A stretch of 5,038 bases of DNA from Chloroflexota bacterium (lineage in GTDB: Bacteria > Chloroflexota > Limnocylindria > QHBO01). The stretch's first letter is position 1. Each line of letters begins with the position of its first letter. The DNA lies in contig JAPSGM010000164.1 of assembly GCA_031177555.1 (NCBI GenBank), positions 1 through 5,038 of the forward strand. Reading direction: 5' to 3'. The position numbers and the translations under genes were made by a program. The notes beneath the pieces are model-generated. The model was not told the origin of the DNA. It did no database searches and saw only the letters and a program-made list of their open reading frames with translations. Shown one piece after another: positions 1-5,038 of the stretch.

Positions 1-159
1 GGTCGGCGTGCCCGCCTTGACCTCGTGGCCCTCCGGCCCCTCGGCCCGGATCCGCTTGCCGAAGCCGAGCCGCTGCAGCAGGCCGATGTACACCGGGCCG
101 AGCAGCACGACGCCGACGAAGGCGAGCAGCAGCGCCAGGAGGATGGAGAGCATGGTCAT
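1..159 (-). CDS. mraY: Phospho-N-acetylmuramoyl-pentapeptide-transferase MraY, N-terminal 53 residues (3' end outside window)
   Basis: MraY is the polytopic membrane enzyme that transfers phospho-MurNAc-pentapeptide from UDP to undecaprenyl phosphate, making lipid I. Only the first 53 codons are present. They encode one hydrophobic segment (residues 4-27, with LLALLLAFVGVVLLGPVYI) followed by LGFGKRIRAEGPEGHEVK and AGTPT, a clear match to the family's conserved Q-x-IR-x-x-GP-x-x-H-x-x-K-x-GTPT block just after the first span. The following MGG of the family pattern lies beyond base 1. The ATG at 159 overlaps the murF TGA as ATGA; a second ATG two codons in is less likely given that overlap. 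Only a weak GGAAG-like site is seen upstream inside murF, which again points to translational coupling. Its place right after murF matches the substrate flow from MurF product to MraY. Confidence 0.94.
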   Translation of the reverse strand, partial: MTMLSILLALLLAFVGVVLLGPVYIGLLQRLGFGKRIRAEGPEGHEVKAGTPT

Positions 160-1607
160 GGCCGATGCGCTTCCGTCCCCGGCGCGATGGCCGCCACCAG
201 GCGGTCCAGCTCCACGCCGCGCGAGCCCTTGACCAGCAGCAGGTCGCCGACCCCCGGCGCCAGCTGCCGCTCGAGCACGGCCACCGCCTCGAGCGCATCC
301 GCGGCGGATGCCACCCGCGCCAGGCCGGCCGCGCGAGCCGCGTCGGCGATCCACCGGCCACGGTCGCCGACCGTCACCAGGCCGTCGACCACGTCGGCGG
401 CCCTCGCTCCGATCTCGCGGTGCAGCGCCTCCTCGTCGGGTCCCAGCTCGAGCATGTCGCCCAGCACCGCGTAGCGACGGCGGCCGGGCGCGACTGGCGT
501 CTCGGCCAGGAACTCGAGCGCCGCGCCGACGGAGACGGGCGAGGCGTTGTACGTGTCGTCGACGACGGTGGCCCCGGAGGCCGCCTCGGCGATCGCCATG
601 CGGTGCGCCGCGCGGCTGCCGGCGGCCAGGGCCCGGTCCACCTCGGTCGCGGCGAGCCCGAAGCGCTCCGCGACGGCCACGGCGGCGAGCGCGTGCGGAA
701 CGAGGTGGCGGCCCGGGGTGCCGGAGCGAATCCGGCGCGTCCCCCACGGCGATCGCAGGGTGAAGACCGTGCCCTCCAGGCCCAGCGAGGCCACCTCGTC
801 GGCGCGGACGTCGGCGACGGCCGAGAGGCCGAACGTGCGCACCTCCGCGCGCGTCACGTCGCGCATGGCGGCCACGCGCGCGTCGTCGGCGTTGAGGACC
901 GCTAGCCCGTCAGGCGGCAGCGCGGCGGGCAGCTCCGACTTGGCGCGCGCGATCGCCGCCAGGCTGCCGGCCCGCTCCAGGTGGGTGGGGTGCACGGCCA
1001 GCACCACGCCCACCTCCGGCGCCGCGATCTCGGCCAGCCGCGCGATCTCGCCCTCGGTGTACATGCTCATCTCCAGCACCGCCGCCCGGTGCCGCGGCTC
1101 GAGCAGCAGCAGGGTCATCGGCAGGCCCGTCTCCGAGTTGAGGTTGCCCGCGTTGCGCAGCACCTCCAGGCCGGCCGAGAGGACATCGGCCACGACCTCC
1201 TTGGCCATCGTCTTGCCCGTGGAGCCGGTGATCCCCACCACGCGAACGGCCGAGCGCGAGCGCCACCACGCCGCCAGCTCCTGGAGCGCGGCCAGCGTAT
1301 CGGGGACCTGCACCACCGCCGCGCCCGACCCGTCGTCCACGGCGACCGGCCGCTCCACCAGCGCCACCGTCGCCCCGCGCCGCACGGCCTCGGCCACGAA
1401 CTCGTGGCCGTCGACCCGCTCGCCGTGCAGCGCGACGAAGCAGCAACCGGGGGTGACCTGGCGGGAGTCGACCGAGGCGGTGGAGAAGGAGGTGGTGGTC
1501 GTCGGGCCGACGAGGCGGCCGCCGGTGGCGGCCAGGAGGTCATCGAGTTCGATCGATGGGGGCACGCGGCTACCTGCGGCTGCTCGCGGGGAGTCTAGCA
1601 GCCTCAT
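156..1607 (-). CDS. murF: UDP-N-acetylmuramoyl-tripeptide--D-alanyl-D-alanine ligase MurF
   Basis: MurF uses ATP to join D-Ala-D-Ala to UDP-MurNAc-tripeptide in the cytoplasm, the last soluble step before MraY. The protein has 483 residues, normal for the family, in three Mur-ligase domains. The N-terminal substrate domain contains SVDSRQVTPGCCFVAL (45-60). The ATPase domain has P-loop GITGSTGKT (125-133), NAGNLNSETGLP (152-163), EMSMYTEGEIARL (179-191), HLERAGS (209-215), a Lys at 223 in ARAKSEL at the place of the lysine often carbamylated in Mur ligases, and LNADDARV. The C-terminal domain has H301 in GRHLVPHALAA, DDTYNASP (350-357), LGDMLELG and KGSRG (460-464). LGDMLELG and DDTYNASP favour MurF over MurE, MurD and MurC. 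The frame runs open upstream through ftsI out of register, but the true start is the ATG at 1607, overlapping the ftsI stop (ATGA). No strong Shine-Dalgarno is visible, so translation is probably coupled to ftsI. murE does not precede it here. Confidence 0.97.
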   Translation of the reverse strand: MRLLDSPRAAAGSRVPPSIELDDLLAATGGRLVGPTTTTSFSTASVDSRQVTPGCCFVALHGERVDGHEFVAEAVRRGATVALVERPVAVDDGSGAAVVQVPDTLAALQELAAWWRSRSAVRVVGITGSTGKTMAKEVVADVLSAGLEVLRNAGNLNSETGLPMTLLLLEPRHRAAVLEMSMYTEGEIARLAEIAAPEVGVVLAVHPTHLERAGSLAAIARAKSELPAALPPDGLAVLNADDARVAAMRDVTRAEVRTFGLSAVADVRADEVASLGLEGTVFTLRSPWGTRRIRSGTPGRHLVPHALAAVAVAERFGLAATEVDRALAAGSRAAHRMAIAEAASGATVVDDTYNASPVSVGAALEFLAETPVAPGRRRYAVLGDMLELGPDEEALHREIGARAADVVDGLVTVGDRGRWIADAARAAGLARVASAADALEAVAVLERQLAPGVGDLLLVKGSRGVELDRLVAAIAPGTEAHRP

Positions 1608-3421
1608 CGGGCCGCGACCGCCTGCCCGGTGCGGTCCGGCGGGATGGCCAGGTAGTCCAGGACCTGCGGCGCGAGCTCGCGGAACAGCGCATCGGGGCGC
1701 TCGGCCATCTGGTACAGGCCCCAGGTCGCGGGCCGATGGATCAGGATCAGCGTCACCAGCTTCGGATCGCTGGCGGGCATCAGGCCGATGAAGCTGGAGT
1801 CGATCCAGCCGTCGATGTAGCGGTGACGGGTCACCCGCTCGTAGATCGCCTTCCCGTCGGCATCGGTCCCGGTGCGGACCCGCCGAGTCACGGGTCCGGC
1901 GATCTGGGCGGTGCCGGTCTTGCCGGCGATGCCGTAGCCGGACACCGATGCCGCCTGCGCGATGCCATGGTCGACCGCGTTGGTGAGCAGCTTCAGGACG
2001 GTCCTGGCGGTCCCGCGCCGCATGATGCGCTCCCCCGGCGGCTGCTCGGTGGCGTGGTAGGTTCCGTCCGGCGTCCGCCAGCCGGCTATGACGTGCGGCG
2101 TGACCAGCGTCCCGCCGTTGCCGATCGCCGCATAGCCGGCGGCCAGCTGCATGGAGGTCACCGAGAGGCCCTGGCCGAAGGCATTCTGCGCCGCGGTGAG
2201 GTCCCCGGAGCCGTTGGGGCCATCCGGGTTCCAGACCACGCCAGACGCCTCCCCGCTGATGTCGACGCCGGTCGGCGAGCCGAACCCGAAGCGGCGGAAG
2301 GCCTCGTACAGCCCCTCCCGGCCGAGGGTCAGGCCGATCTTCGCCGCACCGACGTTGTTCGACAGCTCGAGCACCTCGCCGGCGGTGATCGGGCCGTGGC
2401 CGTAGGGGCTCGTGTAGCGGTCGGCGTTCTGGATCCGGAGCCCGGCCAGCTGCAGGTTGTTGTCGTCGCGGAACTTCTGCCGCGTGGTGATCGCCCCCGC
2501 GTCGAGCGCAGCCGCGACGGTGAACGCCTTCATCACCGAGCCGGGCTCGTACTGCCGCGACACCGCGGGGCTCGTGAAGAGCTCCGCATCCATTTGCCCG
2601 TAGGAGTTGGCGTCGAACGACGGGAAGGTCGCAAGCGCCAGGATCGCTCCGGTGTCCACGTCCATGACCAGGCCGGTGACGCCCTTCGCCGCGTTCTTGC
2701 GGTACGTGGCATACATCGTCGACTCGAGCAGGTGCTGCAGCCCGGCGTCCAGGGTGAGCCGCACGTCCGAGCCGTCGACCGGCTCGCGCAGCTGGCGCAC
2801 GGAGTCGGCGATCTGGCGCCCGATGACGTCCTCCTGGGCGGTGACCGACCCCGGCAGCCCGGCCAGCTGCTCGTCGCGGGCGGCCTCGATGCCGTACTGG
2901 CCGACTCCATCGGTGTTGACGAACCCGAGCAGCTGGGCGGCGAGCGTCGTCCCCGGCGCCACGCCGGCCACCGGGTAGACGCGCTGCGTCTCGGTCAGCA
3001 TCCCGATGCCCGGCAGCCCCATCGCGGCCACCTCGTCCGAGACCGCCGGCTCCACCCGCCGCCGCAGCCAGACCCACTCCTCGTCCGAGTCGAGGCGATC
3101 GCGCAGGGTGTCGACGTCCATGCCGAGCATGGGCGCCAGCAGCGCGGCGGTGCCCTCGGGATCGTCGACCGACGGCGGGGTGGCGAAGATCGACTGCAGC
3201 TCCACCGAGGTGGCCAGCAGGACCCCGCTGGCATCGGTGATCTCGCCTCGCTCGGCTGGGATCTCCTCCTCCCGGGCCAGCTGGCGCAGCGCCAGCGTGG
3301 CGAGCCGGTCGCGCTCCACGACCTGCCACCAGACCAATCGCGTGCCGACGCCGCCCGCGATGAGCGTGGCGACGATCAGCAGGAGGAGGGCACGTCCACG
3401 GCTGTCGGTCCTGGCGAGCAT
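1604..3421 (-). CDS. ftsI: Septal peptidoglycan transpeptidase FtsI / PBP2-type class B penicillin-binding protein
   Basis: FtsI is the D,D-transpeptidase that cross-links septal peptidoglycan together with FtsW, anchored in the membrane with its catalytic domain outside. The 605-residue protein has a short cytoplasmic start, a membrane span at about 11-31, and the dimerisation/pedestal domain starting with AERGEITDASGVLLATS (56-72). The transpeptidase domain follows, with all three active-site motifs: S295-V-M-K298 (nucleophile Ser295), S354-N-N356 and K501-T-G503. Other family marks are QYEPGSVMK and FGQGLSVT (415-422). The length is normal for a class B PBP; it ends about 100 residues after KTG, with no PASTA repeats. 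Between KTGTAQ and SSFIGLMP there is a charged stretch of about 36 residues. The ATG at 3421 has GGAG 6 nt upstream. The TGA stop overlaps the murF start as ATGA. The upstream ftsL fits a divisome role. Whether it is strictly septal rather than elongation-type is inferred from context. Confidence 0.96.
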   Translation of the reverse strand: MLARTDSRGRALLLLIVATLIAGGVGTRLVWWQVVERDRLATLALRQLAREEEIPAERGEITDASGVLLATSVELQSIFATPPSVDDPEGTAALLAPMLGMDVDTLRDRLDSDEEWVWLRRRVEPAVSDEVAAMGLPGIGMLTETQRVYPVAGVAPGTTLAAQLLGFVNTDGVGQYGIEAARDEQLAGLPGSVTAQEDVIGRQIADSVRQLREPVDGSDVRLTLDAGLQHLLESTMYATYRKNAAKGVTGLVMDVDTGAILALATFPSFDANSYGQMDAELFTSPAVSRQYEPGSVMKAFTVAAALDAGAITTRQKFRDDNNLQLAGLRIQNADRYTSPYGHGPITAGEVLELSNNVGAAKIGLTLGREGLYEAFRRFGFGSPTGVDISGEASGVVWNPDGPNGSGDLTAAQNAFGQGLSVTSMQLAAGYAAIGNGGTLVTPHVIAGWRTPDGTYHATEQPPGERIMRRGTARTVLKLLTNAVDHGIAQAASVSGYGIAGKTGTAQIAGPVTRRVRTGTDADGKAIYERVTRHRYIDGWIDSSFIGLMPASDPKLVTLILIHRPATWGLYQMAERPDALFRELAPQVLDYLAIPPDRTGQAVAAR

Positions 3422-3424
3422 TCG

Positions 3425-3431
3425 CTTCTCC
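3425..3431 (-). promoter_or_regulatory. Shine-Dalgarno of ftsI
   Basis: The minus strand reads GGAGAAG, with GGAG 6 nt before the ATG at 3421. It sits in the 45-nt ftsL-ftsI gap, the longest gap in the window. That gap holds no clear promoter or terminator; its only other feature is a GCGGCCGC palindrome at 3453-3460, too short to read as a stem-loop with confidence. Confidence 0.6.
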
Positions 3432-3466
3432 GTCGGTCGCGTCCCGCGTGGGGCGGCCGCTGGCTG

Positions 3467-3892
3467 CTAGTTGGCTGGCTCGGTCGATTGGCGATCGGTC
3501 GCTGGTGCGTCGGCGAACGTGACGGATTCCACGGGGAGCGGCTGCAGCCGCAGCTTTGCCCGCGCGACGCGCTCGATCACCGCCGGCGAGCGCGCCTCCG
3601 CGATCCGGTAGATGAGCTGCTGCTGGTCGGCGCGCAGCCCGGCGACGCGCTCCCCGAGCGCGTTGATCTCGTAGCCGGTGGCCGCCACGTGGGCTGACTG
3701 GCTCAGGTAGAAGAGCGCCAGCAGCGCACCGGCGGTGATGACCGCCAGCCAGCCGCTGGAGCCGGTCATCTCCCGTCGACGCCGTCCCGCGCCCGACCGC
3801 CGGCGCACCTGCCGGGCGGGCTGAGGGCGGACGCGCGACCGCCGACCGAGCAACCCGATGCCCGATACCGGCCTGGCGCCGACGATGGCCAT
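3467..3892 (-). CDS. ftsL: FtsL-like bitopic cell division protein (septum formation initiator type)
   Basis: This encodes a 141-residue single-pass membrane protein. It has an unusually basic cytoplasmic tail of about 45 residues (Arg clusters at about 18-20, 30-32 and 37-40), one membrane span (about 47-65, WLAVITAGALLALFYLS), and then an outside segment. The outside segment has a heptad-like helix (about 73-100, with INALGERVAGLRADQQQLIYRI), an RSPAVIERVARAKLRLQPLP block (101-120) and a polar tail. This layout and the position just before ftsI are those of FtsL, which pairs with a FtsB/DivIC-type partner through the coiled coil and helps activate FtsW-FtsI at the septum. FtsL sequences diverge strongly, so the call rests on topology and context; a DivIC/FtsB-type protein is the alternative. 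The ATG at 3892 is chosen for its GGAGGAAGGAG region. An internal ATG (residue 42) would remove the basic tail and lacks a comparable site. It ends with TAG, 45 nt before ftsI. Confidence 0.83.
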   Translation of the reverse strand: MAIVGARPVSGIGLLGRRSRVRPQPARQVRRRSGAGRRRREMTGSSGWLAVITAGALLALFYLSQSAHVAATGYEINALGERVAGLRADQQQLIYRIAEARSPAVIERVARAKLRLQPLPVESVTFADAPATDRQSTEPAN

Positions 3893-3895
3893 GCG

Positions 3896-3906
3896 CTCCT
3901 TCCTCC
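3896..3906 (-). promoter_or_regulatory. Shine-Dalgarno of ftsL
   Basis: The minus strand reads GGAGGAAGGAG, holding two possible ribosome-binding cores (GGAGGA, 8 nt before the ATG at 3892, and AAGGAG, only 3 nt before). The first has normal spacing. It lies in the 20-nt gap after the small Arg-rich gene and fixes the long form of FtsL, including its basic tail. Confidence 0.65.
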
Positions 3907-3912
3907 GGATGC

Positions 3913-4122
3913 CTAGGCCGCGGAGCGGCCGGGAATGCGCGACGACCAGGAGGTCGGCGACTCGAAGTCCAGGCCCTCCTCGACCTCGATCGCGGCGACC
4001 TGGTCGCTCAGCCAGTACTCCTGCTGGCGCAGGTCGCGCTCGCGACGCTCGCGGACCTCGCGCTGGCGAGCGGAATACAGGCGGCGGCGGCTGGCCTGGT
4101 GGCGTGAACGTCCTCGGCTCAT
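3913..4122 (-). CDS. Small Arg-rich protein of unknown function between rsmH and ftsL
   Basis: I do not recognise this 69-residue protein. The first half is extremely basic (13 Arg in the first 34 residues, starting MSRGRSRHQASRRRLYSAR). It runs into a charged, probably helical stretch (REVRERRERDLRQQEYWLSDQ), then a short acidic part (IEVEEGLDFE) and a Ser/Pro/Arg tail. There is no hydrophobic segment long enough for a membrane span and no signal peptide, so it is probably cytosolic; RNA, ribosome or membrane-surface contact is possible but only inferred. Support for coding: a strong AAGGAGG 8 nt before the ATG, mostly G/C third codon positions, and a snug fit between rsmH (14 nt) and ftsL (20 nt) in the same direction. 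A TTG at 4140 overlapping the rsmH stop would add six residues, but its first codons are the Shine-Dalgarno itself, so ATG at 4122 is preferred. Confidence 0.72.
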   Translation of the reverse strand: MSRGRSRHQASRRRLYSARQREVRERRERDLRQQEYWLSDQVAAIEVEEGLDFESPTSWSSRIPGRSAA

Positions 4123-4130
4123 GTGCAGAC

Positions 4131-4137
4131 CCTCCTT
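4131..4137 (-). promoter_or_regulatory. Shine-Dalgarno of the small Arg-rich gene
   Basis: The minus strand reads AAGGAGG, a near-perfect anti-16S match, with 8 nt between it and the ATG at 4122. It begins on the last base of the rsmH stop codon. It decides the start of the small gene against the upstream TTG at 4140 and is good evidence that the small frame is translated. Confidence 0.75.
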
Positions 4138-5038
4138 CAAGACTGCTGGTCGCTCGCCGGGGCGAGCTTCTCGGCGACGCGCAGCCGGGCGCTGCGCGCG
4201 CGTCGGTTCCGACCGATCTCGGCCGCCCCTGGCGTGATGCCACCCCGGGCCAGCAGCCGGAGCTGGGCGCGGTGGCCGCAGGTGCAGACCGGTGGAAGCG
4301 GCTGCTCGACGCAGTCGCGGCTCTCCCGCGCCATGAAGCGCTTGACGATGCGGTCCTCGCCGGAGTGGTAGCTGATGACGGCCATGCGGCCACCCGGACG
4401 CAGCGCCGCCATGGCGCCGGCGAGGCCCGCCGTGAGCACCTCCAGCTCGCGATTGACCGCGATGCGGAGGGCCTGGAACGTCCGCGTGGCGGGATGGATG
4501 CGCCCGGCGTCTGCCCCCCTGGCAGGGACCGCCGTGGCGACGACGCGGGCCAGGTCCGCGGCCGTCACGAGCCGGCCCTCCGCACGCGCCGCCAGGATCG
4601 CCTTCGCGATGCGGCCAGCGCGGCGCTCCTCGCCAAACGTGCCCAGGATCGCGGCGAGCTCTCGCTGCGATGAACGATCGATGAGCTCCAGGGCGGAGAT
4701 GCCGGTGGCTTCATCGAATCTCATATCCGGCGCCGACTCGGCCGCAAAGCTGAAGCCGCGCGCCGGGTCCGCCAGCTGGTAGCTGCTGAGCCCCAGGTCG
4801 AACAGCACGCCGTCGAGCGGCATGAAGCCCTCATCCGAGGCGACGTCATAGAGCGACTCGAAGTTGGCCTGGCGCAGGACGACGCGGGCGCCGAACCGCG
4901 CCAGGACCCGTTCCGCCTCCGCGATGGCCGCCCGATCGGCATCCAGGCCGAGCAGGCGACCATCCGGAGACGTGGCCTCCAGCAGCCGTTCGGCGTGCCC
5001 TCCGCCACCGACCGTGCAGTCAGCGAGAGAGCTGCCGG
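4137..5038 (-). CDS. rsmH: 16S rRNA (cytosine(1402)-N(4))-methyltransferase RsmH (MraW), N-terminus cut off by window edge
   Basis: RsmH is a cytoplasmic SAM-dependent enzyme that N4-methylates C1402 of 16S rRNA in the ribosomal P site. The frame stays open to the window edge and gives 299 residues, so only the first 20-25 residues of a normal ~310-330 residue protein are missing. From the first complete codon (5036) it shows the SAM-binding start DCTVGGGGH (residues 6-14), the acidic GLDAD (30-34), VLFDLGLSS (about 77-85), PDMRFD, the family signature HPATRTFQALR, GGRMAVISYHSGEDRIVK, and the C-terminal NRRARSARLRVAE. The short frame that starts with an ATG at 4823 is an internal methionine, because the SAM motif lies upstream of it. 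The family usually has SFHSLEDR; here it is SYHSGEDR. The TGA stop is at 4139-4137, 14 nt before the next gene. Identity is very secure from the motifs. Confidence 0.98.
   Translation of the reverse strand, partial: GSSLADCTVGGGGHAERLLEATSPDGRLLGLDADRAAIAEAERVLARFGARVVLRQANFESLYDVASDEGFMPLDGVLFDLGLSSYQLADPARGFSFAAESAPDMRFDEATGISALELIDRSSQRELAAILGTFGEERRAGRIAKAILAARAEGRLVTAADLARVVATAVPARGADAGRIHPATRTFQALRIAVNRELEVLTAGLAGAMAALRPGGRMAVISYHSGEDRIVKRFMARESRDCVEQPLPPVCTCGHRAQLRLLARGGITPGAAEIGRNRRARSARLRVAEKLAPASDQQS

Noticed and set aside
547..1791. A 414-codon plus-strand open frame antisense to murF
   Set aside because: It is Ala/Arg/Ser/Thr-rich shadow sequence with no family-like motif; murF on the minus strand explains the region.
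156..3329. A 1057-codon open frame on the minus strand that could look like a large fusion ending in MurF
   Set aside because: The upstream part is a low-complexity Ala/Arg/Gly-rich shadow of ftsI in another register. The ftsI frame carries all catalytic motifs, and MurF starts properly at 1607 within an ATGA overlap.
3453..3460. The GCGGCCGC palindrome in the ftsL-ftsI gap as a possible terminator or operator
   Set aside because: It is only 8 bases with no loop and no T-run after it, and such palindromes are expected by chance at this GC content.
3461..3512. Short repeated TGGCT and TCGGTCG words near the end of ftsL
   Set aside because: The units are 5-7 bases and irregularly spaced, they lie within or beside the coding end of ftsL, and they do not form a regular repeat array.
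1556..3697. A 713-codon open frame on the plus strand, antisense to ftsI and ftsL
   Set aside because: It recognisably matches no family, its composition is that of a reverse-complement shadow in high-GC DNA, and the opposite strand encodes clear FtsI and FtsL.
3858..4673. A plus-strand open frame antisense to rsmH, the small gene and ftsL
   Set aside because: It crosses three well-supported minus-strand genes and has no recognisable domain; GC-driven absence of stops explains it.

Overview
The window is one contiguous stretch of a division and cell-wall (dcw) gene cluster, entirely on the minus strand. Reading in the direction of transcription (from base 5038 down to base 1) the order is rsmH (5' end cut off), a small unrecognised gene, ftsL-like, ftsI (class B penicillin-binding protein), murF, and the first 53 codons of mraY (3' end cut off). 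All six have standard starts and stops, face the same way and are tightly packed. The gaps are 14, 20 and 45 nt, followed by two ATGA start/stop overlaps (ftsI/murF and murF/mraY). No promoter, terminator, RNA gene, mobile element, long repeat or CRISPR array is visible, and no gene-free stretch exceeds about 45 bases.

The DNA is very GC-rich, with strong G/C preference at third codon positions. That explains the many long open frames in other registers, which are treated here as shadows. The window has no direct taxonomic marker. Cluster order, GC content and the style of the MurF motifs (an EMSMYTEGEI-like block, HLERAGS, DDTYNASP) suggest a high-GC bacterium with a Gram-positive-like dcw cluster, most likely an uncultivated Chloroflexota lineage, with Actinomycetota as the main alternative. 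This placement is inference at moderate to low confidence.

The genes work together as follows. RsmH methylates 16S rRNA and is a standard leading gene of dcw clusters. FtsL is a bitopic divisome protein that helps activate the FtsW-FtsI septal synthase. FtsI is the septal transpeptidase. MurF completes the UDP-MurNAc-pentapeptide in the cytoplasm. MraY transfers the phospho-MurNAc-pentapeptide to undecaprenyl phosphate in the membrane. One operon thus supplies both the lipid I precursor route and the septal cross-linking enzyme.

The content is mostly ordinary housekeeping. Points that deserve a second look are the Arg-rich 69-residue protein with its own Shine-Dalgarno between rsmH and ftsL, the absence of murE between ftsI and murF, the long Arg-rich cytoplasmic tail of FtsL, and some active-site-region variants in FtsI, MurF and RsmH. 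I found no convincing sign of an undescribed multi-gene system.
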